Positions 17,782-25,623 of a stretch of DNA of 59,045 nucleotides are shown piece after piece. A program made the translations under genes and the position numbers. Location: NCBI RefSeq assembly GCF_040105105.1, contig NZ_CP157680.1:1-59045 (forward strand). Reading direction: 5' to 3'. This DNA is from Polaromonas hydrogenivorans. GTDB lineage: Bacteria; Pseudomonadota; Gammaproteobacteria; Burkholderiales; Burkholderiaceae_C. How positions within the stretch are numbered: position 1 is the stretch's first letter; every line of letters begins with the position of its first letter. Under the pieces are notes generated by a model. The model was not told the origin of the DNA. It saw only the letters and a program-made list of their open reading frames with translations, and ran no database searches.

Positions 17782-17994
17782 TTTATTGTTCTAAAATGTC
17801 ACCCAGGATGAAAAAAATAGGTGTGGAATGCTTTTTTTCAATCCTGATTGTCCCATCAACCCGCCGCACCCTTGGCCTGGAGGCGCTTGTCTGGCCGCCG
17901 GCGGGGAGGGGGCGGCCTTGTTTCTTCATGGCCAGCACTTGCGCGCCGGTGAGCCATGGCGTGTCCTGCTTGAGTCAACCTATCGGAATCTGTC

Positions 17995-18975
17995 ATGAGC
18001 CCATCGACTCCCCGCACTGCAACAGCCTGGGTGCGAGACGCTGCAGACTCGCCGCTTCATGCGGACGACAAGCCGCGAGCGCTGCGCAAGGAACGCAGGG
18101 CGCGAAGTCTCACGGAGGTTTGCTATGTCTACCTGCTCATTCACATTGACGAGCCACGTTTCAAGATCGGCCTGAGCCGCGATCCGGGTCAGCGGGCGGC
18201 GCAGTTGCCCGAGGCCAGGCACATCGCGCTGGACCGATCCATCCAGGTTCGCTTGCCCAATTACCAGCGCGCCTATGAGGTCGAGCGGATGCTGCACAAG
18301 GCCCTGGGCGGCTTTCGCATCAAGCTGCTCGACGAGGCCGGTCAGTCCTGGCAGGGCAGCACCGAGTGGTTCGGCCTGTCGGGCCTGCCCAACGCGATCC
18401 GGCTGCTGCGGGTCATGCCGGCCGATGCCGATCCCTGCGTCGTGGCAGACCTAGAAACACTGCGCGGCCAGCCTTACGCGCATTTTTTCGTGCCTGAAAT
18501 TCCCACCCCGACCGCCGTGCAGCGCCAGGAGGTGGAGGAGAAAAACATGCGCAAGATGCTGGCCATCATCGAGGTGCTGACCACTTTGCGCGAGGGCCTG
18601 TTCATGGACGCGCGGATGGTGCAGGACAAGCGTGGGTCGGTGCAGTGCCTGTGCATCCACAACTTCAGGAATGAATTCAATCTGCGGCTGACCAAGGCCA
18701 GGAACAAGGTGCTGTCGAGCGACTTCTGGGCGCTGCAGGCGACAAAGCCCGGCGGCAAGCCCGACTTGACGGTTCCGCTCGTGCGGCTGATCCGTTATTC
18801 CGAGGCAACGCCCGGCATGCTGGAGCTGGTGATCAATGACCTGAAGGTGCTGCGCCGGTTGCCGGCCGGCAATCGGGTGGTCACGGTCTGGCAGGGCCAC
18901 CTGGCTTGGCTGAGTTCGACCACATGGTCGTACCGGACAGCGGCTCTCAAGCTGGCCAACCTTGAAAAAGTTTGA
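17995..18975 (+). CDS. GIY-YIG-like (Mug113-type) protein
   Basis: 326 residues. After a variable leader, VYLLIHIDEPRFKIGLSRDP at about 41-60 matches the Y...KIG.S.DP.RR core of the T5orf172/Mug113 branch of the GIY-YIG nuclease superfamily, and EVERMLHKALGGFRI supplies the following helix. The C-terminal half (from about 180) is unique and helical with LRLTKARNKVLSSDFWALQA. It may cut DNA or only bind it; the usual C-terminal catalytic glutamate is not clear to me. Confidence 0.6.
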   Translation: MSPSTPRTATAWVRDAADSPLHADDKPRALRKERRARSLTEVCYVYLLIHIDEPRFKIGLSRDPGQRAAQLPEARHIALDRSIQVRLPNYQRAYEVERMLHKALGGFRIKLLDEAGQSWQGSTEWFGLSGLPNAIRLLRVMPADADPCVVADLETLRGQPYAHFFVPEIPTPTAVQRQEVEEKNMRKMLAIIEVLTTLREGLFMDARMVQDKRGSVQCLCIHNFRNEFNLRLTKARNKVLSSDFWALQATKPGGKPDLTVPLVRLIRYSEATPGMLELVINDLKVLRRLPAGNRVVTVWQGHLAWLSSTTWSYRTAALKLANLEKV

Positions 18976-19060
18976 TCCATTCATTTGCTGCGGAATGTTT
19001 TCAAACGCGATTCTGGCGCGTAGGATGGGATTCATTGCGTGCTGTTCAGAGGGGTGGTGC

Positions 19061-19621
19061 ATGGCCGTTTCCTTGCAAAAAATGACTTTGGCCGATTTCC
19101 TGGCCTGGGAGGCGCATCAGCCCGAGCGGCATGAGTGCTTTCGCGGAAAAACCTTTGCAAGGGTCGCAGGAACTGCCCGGCATAACCGCGTGGTCCTGAA
19201 TCTGGCCAGCCGCATCGGGGACCATCTGGATGGCACCAGATGCCAGGTCTTTGCACAAAGCATGAAGGTGCAAGTTGCCGATGGGGTGCTGTACCCTGAC
19301 GTGATGGTGACTTGCGGCAAAGCCCAAGCCGGTGATGAACAAATCGTGACCGACCCCAGGCTCATCGTCGAGGTTTTATTTCCCGGCACCAGGGGTTTTG
19401 ACAGGCGAGACAAGTTCGTTGCCTATCGCACCTTGGCCTCGTTGCGCGAGTACGTTCTGATTGATCCAGCGAAGCGGCAGGTGGAGGTTTTTACCCTGGT
19501 CGATGCCGGCGCGTGGTTGCTGACGGACCAGACCACGGCTGGGGTGCTTTGCCTTGCCAGTATTGATTGCCAGCTTTCGATGGAATCGGTTTTCAAGGGC
19601 GTGGAGAGTCAAGCGCAATGA
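19061..19621 (+). CDS. Uma2-family (DUF820) PD-(D/E)XK protein
   Basis: 186 residues. MTLADFLAWEAHQPERHECF, then HNRVVLNLASRIGDHL, YPDVMVTC, RLIVEVLFPGTRGFDRRDKF and LREYVLID follow the Uma2 pattern. The restriction-endonuclease-like D...E core is kept (PDVMV; IVEVL), but the usual EVLSPST is EVLFPGT. Function of Uma2 proteins is not established. Start at 19061 follows GAGGGG; its stop overlaps the next ATG (ATGA). Confidence 0.85.
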   Translation: MAVSLQKMTLADFLAWEAHQPERHECFRGKTFARVAGTARHNRVVLNLASRIGDHLDGTRCQVFAQSMKVQVADGVLYPDVMVTCGKAQAGDEQIVTDPRLIVEVLFPGTRGFDRRDKFVAYRTLASLREYVLIDPAKRQVEVFTLVDAGAWLLTDQTTAGVLCLASIDCQLSMESVFKGVESQAQ

Positions 19622-20100
19622 GTGCCGGGCAAGTCCAGGGCCAGCAGCTCTTTCTTCAAGCTGCCAAAGCAGAGCCTGGCATGACATGGGATGCGTTGGC
19701 AGTGGCTGCCGGCATCGAGCCACGCGCGTTGAAAAACTATCGAATGCCAGACGGCTCACAAAACCATCGCGGGATGCCCAAGCTGGCCCGTCGCGCTATC
19801 GAGCAACTGCTATTGATGCACAAAAAAACAACGACGATGGTCCACGTTCGCGTGGACGAGCAAATCAAGGCGCAGGCAACCGAGACGCTCGCGGCGATGG
19901 GCCTGTCCCTGTCGGACGCGGTGCGCGTGTTTCTGATGCGCGTGGTCGCTGACCGGAAGATGCCATTTGCTCTGCGGGCGCCCAACGCCGAAACCCGCGC
20001 GGCGATGGCCGAGGCCGACGAGATTGCGCGCACGCACCGCGCGCGCTTTGGCAGTGCTGCCGAACTGTTTGAAGACCTTGAAAAGAACACCGGCCAGTAA
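19618..20100 (+). CDS. HTH-like domain fused to RelB/DinJ antitoxin
   Basis: 160 residues. Residues 1-70 (QLFLQAAKAEPGMTWDALAV, AAGIEPRALKNYRMP, MPKLARRAIEQLLLM) are a helical DNA-binding-like domain. From about residue 74, VHVRVDEQIKAQATETLAAM, then LSLSDAVRVFLMRVV, is a complete DinJ/RelB ribbon-helix-helix antitoxin. The two normally occur as separate proteins. The start ATG overlaps the Uma2 stop. An internal ATG at 19837 could make the antitoxin alone. Followed at once by a YafQ-like toxin. Confidence 0.75.
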   Translation: MSAGQVQGQQLFLQAAKAEPGMTWDALAVAAGIEPRALKNYRMPDGSQNHRGMPKLARRAIEQLLLMHKKTTTMVHVRVDEQIKAQATETLAAMGLSLSDAVRVFLMRVVADRKMPFALRAPNAETRAAMAEADEIARTHRARFGSAAELFEDLEKNTGQ

Positions 20101-20112
20101 GCGCGCGCCCCG

Positions 20113-20403
20113 CTGCCGCGAGCGGCGGACTACGCCAAATCGTTCCTCAAGGACTGGGAACGCTTGAGCCGGGCAGGGCGCTACGACATGAACCGGCTCA
20201 AGGAGGCGATGCTGCTGTTGATCGCCAACGACGCGCCGCTGGATCCCGAATGGCGCGATCATTCGTTGGGTGGCGACTGGGCGTGCCATCGCGAGTGCCA
20301 TATCGGAGGTGACTTCTTGCTGGCCTACAAGCTCGATGAGAGCGCAAGGCACGCCTTGATTGTCTTTGTACGCGCCGGAACGCACGCTGACCTGTTCGAA
20401 TAA
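20113..20403 (+). CDS. YafQ-like RelE-superfamily toxin without a normal start codon
   Basis: The frame after the antitoxin stop reads ADYAKSFLKDWERLSRAGRY, then PLDPEWRDHSLGGDWACHRE, CHIGGDFLLAYKLD and LIVFVRAGTHADLF, a good YafQ mRNA-interferase match including the C-terminal HADLF. There is no ATG or GTG ahead of the conserved region: the only options are CTG at 20113 or TTG at 20164, the latter losing the first strand. No ribosome site. Either an unusual coupled start or an inactivated toxin. The given start is the CTG. Confidence 0.6.
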   Translation: MPRAADYAKSFLKDWERLSRAGRYDMNRLKEAMLLLIANDAPLDPEWRDHSLGGDWACHRECHIGGDFLLAYKLDESARHALIVFVRAGTHADLFE

Positions 20404-20533
20404 CGAGCAGGCAAGGCGTCTGTACCTGCTGACTCCAAGCTTTTCATTGGCAAAAAGCGTGAGTCGGCGATGGTACGGAAAGATAAACACCCAATGTGCG
20501 TGGGGTAACCGGCAGCAGTTCAGCCAGTCGTCC

Positions 20534-20836
20534 TCAGTCAGTAATCGTGAGACGGCTTAGCTCGGAGGTGACCTGGTTCATCAGCTTTTGGCATTCGTCC
20601 AGATGGCCTGGTTCGGCGTACGCAAGCACCAGCAGGGTCAGTGGGTGAATCTGCATGACCTCGGCCAGTTCGTCGATCTTGTTCAGGGTGGGACTTTTGA
20701 GTCCGCGCTCCAGGGTGCTGACGTAGGTTCGGCTGGAGATCAGCGCAAATGCTTCCTGTGACAAGCCGCACGCTTTCCGGATGGTTCGTAAGGCCAGTCG
20801 GATGTGATTGCGTGGTGGTGTGACAGGAATCGGCAT
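20534..20836 (-). CDS. XRE-family HTH regulator
   Basis: 100 residues. HTH at about 17-60 (IRKACGLSQEAFALISSRTY, VSTLERGLKSPTLNKIDELA) with the typical MQIHPLTLL end. Single-domain repressor. No adjacent partner gene is evident, so its target is unknown. The start was taken at 20836; a second frame over the same bases is a shadow. Confidence 0.85.
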   Translation of the reverse strand: MPIPVTPPRNHIRLALRTIRKACGLSQEAFALISSRTYVSTLERGLKSPTLNKIDELAEVMQIHPLTLLVLAYAEPGHLDECQKLMNQVTSELSRLTITD

Positions 20837-21073
20837 GCATGCTGATTAATCCAAAAAGAGCGCTATAGAACTACAATCTATAGTGTTCATTTTGAGATGA
20901 AATAGGTTCTGCGAAGGCCGTGTATGACACCCCTTGATGAAGAGTGGCAGCACGTTTCAGCAACGACATCGCGGCACGTGCCGCCACATTTGATGCCTGG
21001 AATCCAACCGAAATAATGCGACCTGCTGTGCCGGCCTGCCTTGGGCAGGGATCAACTGACCGACATCTGAGCC

Positions 21074-21556
21074 ATGACCGACGCCAACCCACCTTCCAGC
21101 CCAACCCTGCGAAACCGCCGCGAACCATCTGCCCGGCATCACAGTGCCCATGACATAGATGCCGAAAAAACGGCCCATGAACTTTCGATCATTTATGCGC
21201 GATACCGCCAGGCTGAGATTAAGGACGCGCGTTCCTTTGGGTTTTTCTGGGCCTGTGTGACATTGGTGGCAGTGCCGTGTGTTTTCATGAGTCCGTTTTG
21301 GAATGCGTTTTTTTTCTTGCTCTCATTATTGGGGGTGATCGGAACTTTGAGGGGTTATACATTGAACCCTGCACAAAATAAGAAGTATTGGATTTCACAG
21401 GTTGACTACTATCGCCTGAGCGGCTCCCGGCGTTTCAATGGCACTCACAGCTGCGTGTTTTGCGGCGCATGTGGCATCTGGCGCAAGGGACTCTACAAAT
21501 CTGATGATGTATATGCACGCTGCTCCACCTGTAAAGCCCAGTTGTTTCATGAATAG
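21074..21556 (+). CDS. Membrane protein with C-terminal zinc ribbon
   Basis: 160 residues. Two adjacent membrane segments at about 55-75 (FGFFWACVTLVAVPCVFM) and 78-96 (FWNAFFFLLSLLGVIGTL), followed by a cytoplasmic-looking tail with CVFCGACGIWRKG and CSTCKAQLF, four to six cysteines arranged as a zinc ribbon. No family recognised. Its stop codon is just before a TGTAGAG mobile-element end, so the original tail could have been altered. Confidence 0.65.
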   Translation: MTDANPPSSPTLRNRREPSARHHSAHDIDAEKTAHELSIIYARYRQAEIKDARSFGFFWACVTLVAVPCVFMSPFWNAFFFLLSLLGVIGTLRGYTLNPAQNKKYWISQVDYYRLSGSRRFNGTHSCVFCGACGIWRKGLYKSDDVYARCSTCKAQLFHE

Positions 21557-21858
21557 GTGTAGAGACGTGCATTCCAAAAGCGCCCGGCCTGCATTCAGTG
21601 CGTTTTTCAGCCAGGATGAATCGTTTTCATCCACCGCCTCGGGCCAGGATTAATTGCTGCTGAGCCTGGCCGCAAGGATGCCAAGTTTTGCTTAACCATG
21701 TTTTAAGTTTCATTGTTCTCTAAACCCAAAACCCACCGCGAAGCGCTGGCAACCTTGTAAAAAATGCTGCAAGCCCTGTGACCAACATGGGCCAAGGTGG
21801 ATTTTCCAGCGCGCTGGCTATAAATGTATTTTTAAACATCAATTTTTAATAAGAAAAA

Positions 21859-22842
21859 ATGAAAAAACTGAAATCCATCATCATTTCTAGCCTATGCCTC
21901 TGGACTGCTGCGGCAATGGCTCAAACAGACAAGCCCTGCACATACTCCATCCGCAGCGATGCCAACTACGATCCTGTTTCCCTGGTTGGCCCTGAACCCA
22001 GTGGAGACATCATTGGACATTCACGGCGTACCAGTTCGGGTTTTTGCACCTACTTGGTGGGCAGCAGCGGCATGAATGCACAGACATTAAAGCTTTATGC
22101 ACCCAGTGGAGAAACCAAAGAATTGGGTATTTTGTCTCGCGACAAAAATAGTCGTATGGTCACATTTACACCCTCAGGTGCAGCGCCTATCAGTGGTGCA
22201 TTGGCGGTGCCCATCTCCAAGGGAGTCATGATCTTGCGCGATAACGCTGCATTCCTCTACGAAGATGGCAAGGCGATCCGCAGTGTCCCGATTCCGCCAG
22301 GCTGGTCGCCAGCTGCAATCCAGCAAGGCGATGTGTTGGGCGCCCAGGCTATGCTTCTTGTAAGCAACAAACCCGATGAAGGTTTGTTTAACGTCATGGG
22401 AGCGAAGGGAGCAACTCTGACAAATATGCCACCGGATGTAAGTCTGCGCTATGGAATACTGGACCTGGCTTCGAACAGCATAGTGACTACGTTTCAGACC
22501 TATGGCGTCAGCAAAAATGAATATCTGGTTGGTGCAGCCAAGCCTAAAGATGATGATCCGTATGCACCAAATAATTCAACTGAATTGCAATTTAATCGCG
22601 GTTACTATTTAAGTTCGCCGGCCGACTGGTTTACTGATGGTGCCAGCCGATACGTTGTTCATTACGGAGAAAAATTGACGGAAATCTGGCTGCGTGATTT
22701 GAACACTGGGAAAGCCAAAAAAGTGGCCAAGAATATTTTAGGATTCACCGGTTTTTATGCACTTAAAACAAAAGGAATCTGGCAAATCGTTGTCAACAGA
22801 TCAGTTGTTGTGCCTGATATTGCATCCATGAGTTGGGATTAA
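21859..22842 (+). CDS. Secreted protein of unknown function
   Basis: 327 residues with a Sec signal peptide (MKKLKSIIISSLCLWTAAAM, cleavage after AMA). The mature part is beta-rich with repeated short strands and resembles a beta-propeller or similar extracellular fold, but I recognise no family. GC is lower than the neighbours, suggesting separate acquisition. A terminator follows at 22893. Confidence 0.65.
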   Translation: MKKLKSIIISSLCLWTAAAMAQTDKPCTYSIRSDANYDPVSLVGPEPSGDIIGHSRRTSSGFCTYLVGSSGMNAQTLKLYAPSGETKELGILSRDKNSRMVTFTPSGAAPISGALAVPISKGVMILRDNAAFLYEDGKAIRSVPIPPGWSPAAIQQGDVLGAQAMLLVSNKPDEGLFNVMGAKGATLTNMPPDVSLRYGILDLASNSIVTTFQTYGVSKNEYLVGAAKPKDDDPYAPNNSTELQFNRGYYLSSPADWFTDGASRYVVHYGEKLTEIWLRDLNTGKAKKVAKNILGFTGFYALKTKGIWQIVVNRSVVVPDIASMSWD

Positions 22843-22892
22843 TATACTGCCTGAGATTGTCTGACGCTTTACAGTTCTGTGAAAAATGGTGT

Positions 22893-22920
22893 CTATCTGA
22901 GGTGCATCTCAGATAGGTTT
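22893..22920 (+). terminator. Terminator after the secreted-protein gene
   Basis: CTATCTGAG-GTGCAT-CTCAGATAG stem of 9 bp followed by GTTTT, 50 bp after the stop codon. The remaining sequence to 23172 shows no gene. Confidence 0.75.
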
Positions 22921-23172
22921 TAGATCACAGCATTAAATCACGTCAGGATAGGGTTATCCTATTTTTCTGCCGGCTTTTAATCGACACCCGAGCCTTTAAC
23001 CCATCCCATTACACACATCTTTTGCCGATTAGCCTTGCGTGCGTCACCTTGCGCCAGATTTTGTTAAAATTGAGAAAATCTTCCGATTTGGATAGTTTTT
23101 AGGCACTTACGCCGGGATAAACCGCTGACCTTCCTATACCTACATCCCTGGCTGGGTTTTAAGTTGCATTGC

Positions 23173-23439
23173 TCACTGCACCCCAGCAGGGCCAAGTTTG
23201 GCGACAAGTTCGAGCATTTTTACTTCGCTCATGCCACGGAATTGACCGCGCGTAATCCTTGATATTTCTGTCTGGTCGATGGCAAGCAACTCTGAGGCGG
23301 CATTGGGCGTCAGATGCCGGGCTTTAATGTCCCGAATGATTTCTGCCGCCAGCGATGCCTTGCGCTGCATTTGTGCCGCATCCGCATAGCCAAGGTCGGC
23401 GTACACATTGGTGCTTCCGACTTCAATTGCAACAGTCAT
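23173..23439 (-). CDS. HigA-like HTH antitoxin (HTH_37 type)
   Basis: 88 residues. YADLGYADAAQMQRKASLAA, then EIIRDIKARHLTPNAASELL, AIDQTEISRITRGQF matches the XRE antitoxins paired with Gp49/DUF891 toxins. AGGAG before the ATG supports the start at 23439. The toxin normally encoded just upstream is absent; 23440-23716 holds only a hairpin. An orphan antitoxin may still repress its promoter. Confidence 0.8.
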   Translation of the reverse strand: MTVAIEVGSTNVYADLGYADAAQMQRKASLAAEIIRDIKARHLTPNAASELLAIDQTEISRITRGQFRGMSEVKMLELVAKLGPAGVQ

Positions 23440-23526
23440 TTTCTGACTCCTTTCGTTTGTGGGGTCCAAGGCGCAGTGGATCCGTAAAAGCAGTTAAGAG
23501 GCCAAGATAGATGGTCAAATAGAGCG

Positions 23527-23549
23527 AAGCCAATTTACATTGGCTTTTT
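23527..23549 (+). terminator. Small hairpin terminator
   Basis: AAGCCAA-TTTACA-TTGGCTTTTT, a 7-bp stem with a T run on the plus strand. It sits where the missing toxin gene would be. Confidence 0.55.
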
Positions 23550-23716
23550 GCTTCTTGGCCACTCCTCAAGAGTGGCAACGAGCTGCAAAATCGCGGGTGT
23601 AACACCATGAGTTCGCTTGAGAGTCCGGCTTTCTATCGCTTTCCAAGCTGAAGCATAAGCTCTTTATATTCTCCTGGCTTCAACCCACGCACACGCACAT
23701 AGTTAAAGCGCTTCCC

Positions 23717-24349
23717 ATGCCCACAGATCGCCCTCGTCAGGAAACCGCCGGTTTAGGATTTCGCTTACCGCTCAACATCACCGTTACGCGCCAGCTGCTG
23801 CCCAAGGGCATGGCATACGTGTTCCGTGATTTCGAACTGGGCGAACTCGGCAGGCTTGCCGTGGAAAGCACGCCAACGGGTGAAACACAGATCGTCAGCG
23901 AAGTTGCCGGCGATGCCGCCGACCCCATGACCCAGCGGCGCCTTGAACTCCTTGAGCCGATCTGCAGGGAATTGACAAGCATCCTCGAATCGGTGAAGGG
24001 ACAAGGACGCGCAGCGCCGCTGCCCGTTCGCACTCCCTATCCCCGTGGAAAAGTGCCGTGCGAAGAAGTACGCTGCGACGCATGCGGCCAGATGGTTGCC
24101 TTCCTGGTGTTCGTGGATGGCGCCACCGATGAGGGGCGGTTCGAGGACTACGCCCGTCAGATGTACCCGCACTATGCGCGCAACAATGTGCCGACCTACC
24201 TCATCGGCCCGGCGCTGGGCAGCGGACCCATGGAGCACCGCCCGGCCAATATCCTCAAAGTATGGCCCCAGCGCAGCCCGATGGAGTGCCTGCAGCCCGA
24301 AGAATTCAACCCGCGCCTCATTGAACTGAGCCAGCGGCACTGTCGCTAG
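23717..24349 (+). CDS. Hypothetical protein with CxxC motif
   Basis: 210 residues; start MPTDRPRQETAGLGFRLPLN. Contains VRCDACGQMVAFLVFVDGAT at about 120-139, a possible half zinc site, and a C-terminal KVWPQRSPMECLQPEEFNP. No family recognised. The stop codon lies exactly where a minus-strand ATPase remnant begins, so the last codons may be a junction product. Confidence 0.55.
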   Translation: MPTDRPRQETAGLGFRLPLNITVTRQLLPKGMAYVFRDFELGELGRLAVESTPTGETQIVSEVAGDAADPMTQRRLELLEPICRELTSILESVKGQGRAAPLPVRTPYPRGKVPCEEVRCDACGQMVAFLVFVDGATDEGRFEDYARQMYPHYARNNVPTYLIGPALGSGPMEHRPANILKVWPQRSPMECLQPEEFNPRLIELSQRHCR

Positions 24350-24530
24350 TATCGCGTCAGCGTCGGCTCCAGATCGTCGAGCTGGCGCGAGAGCACGGAC
24401 TCCACCAGTTCAGCCGTTACCGGTCTTTCACTTATCTGGTAGCCCGCTTCAAGCGCCAGCGTCAGGTGCCGCTGGACCTGCAGCGGTGTGCGCAGCCTGG
24501 CGGCCATGCGAAGCTTTTCCTCGGGGGTTG
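24346..24530 (-). pseudogene. C-terminal remnant of an ExeA/TniB-like transposition ATPase
   Basis: The minus strand reads EEKLRMAARLRTPLQVQRHL, then TLALEAGYQISERPVTAELV and ESVLSRQLDDLEPTLTRY before a stop. This is the C-terminal end of the AAA-type ATPase that accompanies rve-type transposases in some insertion elements. The Walker motifs and the transposase are gone. Confidence 0.7.
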
Positions 24531-24628
24531 CACAACATCAGCACATCAAACTTTCCGAACACGGCCTAGCCTTTCCAAGCCTGGATGCGTGGTTTATACT
24601 TGTTTAAACATTTTTTTGGGGGTGCGAA

Positions 24629-24895
24629 ATGAGTTCGGCAACAGCGTTAGTGATTGATCAGACGATCCAGCAGTGGGGTAACGGCCTGGGCATGCGCATC
24701 ACCGCGCCACTGGCAAAAGCTGCGCATGTTGCGCGCGGAACGCCGATCACGGTCGAAGTGGTCGAGGGTGGCTTTTTTGTCCGCGTCGCTGGCAGGCCCA
24801 AGCTGACACTGGCGCAAAAGCTCAAGGCCTTCGATCCGAAAATTCATGGCGGCGAAGTCATGGCCAGTGGTCTGGTCGGCGCAGAAGCCTTCTGA
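24629..24895 (+). CDS. mazE: MazE/AbrB-type antitoxin
   Basis: 88 residues. IQQWGNGLGMRITAPLAKAA then GTPITVEVVEGGFFV is the swapped-hairpin AbrB DNA-binding fold of MazE; the C-terminal KAFDPKIHGGEVM tail is the toxin-neutralising part. Preceded by GGGGGTG. Its stop overlaps the toxin ATG by one base (TGATG), the usual antitoxin-first order. Confidence 0.92.
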   Translation: MSSATALVIDQTIQQWGNGLGMRITAPLAKAAHVARGTPITVEVVEGGFFVRVAGRPKLTLAQKLKAFDPKIHGGEVMASGLVGAEAF

Positions 24896-25263
24896 TGCCG
24901 GCAGTGAACAAACCGTGGGTGCCAGACCGCCGAGACATGATCTGGATCGACTTCAATCCCCAGGCTGGGTCCGAGATGAAGGATGAACACCCGATGCTGG
25001 TCCTCTCATCCAAAGCGTTCAATGAGCGCACGGGCCTGGTGATTGGCCTGCCCCTGACGCATGCCGCGTCTAACGAGACGAATCCGTTCGCAATCAAGTA
25101 CACGGGGTCTGAGAACGAGGTGGGCTATGTGCTGACACACCAGCCAAAGTCGTTTGACTGGCGCCAACGCGCCGCCAGGCCGCATCACTGGAAACAGGTG
25201 TCTCCCGCAGTCTTTGCAGAGGCCTGCGAAGAGTTGAACTCCATCATTTCCATTGGCAGCTGA
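24895..25263 (+). CDS. mazF: MazF/PemK mRNA interferase toxin
   Basis: 122 residues. VPDRRDMIWIDFNPQAGSEM then HPMLVLSSKAFNERTGLVIG and PLTHA follow the PemK/MazF barrel, with the conserved DFNPQAG..KDEHPMLVLS segment. It cleaves mRNA when not held by MazE. The stop TGA is the first base of the right end of the putative mobile element, so mazEF sits at the element edge. Confidence 0.92.
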   Translation: MPAVNKPWVPDRRDMIWIDFNPQAGSEMKDEHPMLVLSSKAFNERTGLVIGLPLTHAASNETNPFAIKYTGSENEVGYVLTHQPKSFDWRQRAARPHHWKQVSPAVFAEACEELNSIISIGS

Positions 25264-25352
25264 ATGCAGGCCCGACGCATTTTCAAATGCAAGTCTCTAC
25301 AGCTACCTGGCTTCACTCGATTTTTCGTTCCCCTGCGCCTCAAACCCCACTC

Positions 25353-25607
25353 TCAGGCAAACGGATTCTTCACCGTCCTGGCCGCCTTCAGCTCCACCGC
25401 GTCGGGCAGTTGCTTGTCAGCCTCCAGGGTTTTCACCACATCGTCAACGAGCGACTGTAGCTGCCTGGCCAGCGCCAGGCCGGCCTTGTCCTTGGTGAGC
25501 ACCACGTCGCCGGTGAGCGTCACCCGGTCCACCCGGTTCTCGATTTCCAGCTCGCCAATGCGCAGCACGTCGGCTTCGTTGGCGTAGGGCTTGAATTTTT
25601 CGGTCAT
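25353..25607 (-). CDS. Small conserved partner of the DRGH endonuclease (copy 2)
   Basis: 84 residues, MTEKFKPYANEADVLRIGEL; about 80 percent identical by eye to the product at 15701-15955 over its full length. Here it lies 16 bp after the endonuclease stop rather than overlapping it. Conservation of gene order in both copies shows that the pair moves as a unit. Confidence 0.75.
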   Translation of the reverse strand: MTEKFKPYANEADVLRIGELEIENRVDRVTLTGDVVLTKDKAGLALARQLQSLVDDVVKTLEADKQLPDAVELKAARTVKNPFA

Positions 25608-25623
25608 GGCTGTGCTTCCTTAC

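Larger units (their letters stand above)
21558..25301. mobile_element. Putative 3.7-kb element bounded by TGTAGAG ends
   Basis: Left end 21558-21675 (TGTAGAGACGTGCATTCCAA, then GGCC-ended units with AGGATTAATTGC) and a short right end 25262-25301 (ATTTTCAAATGCAAGTCTCTACA at its tip). Same end type as 29094-31177. Contents are a secreted protein, an HTH protein, an unknown 210-residue protein, an ATPase fragment and mazEF. No transposase and no clear target duplication. Pairing of the two ends is inference. Confidence 0.45.
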
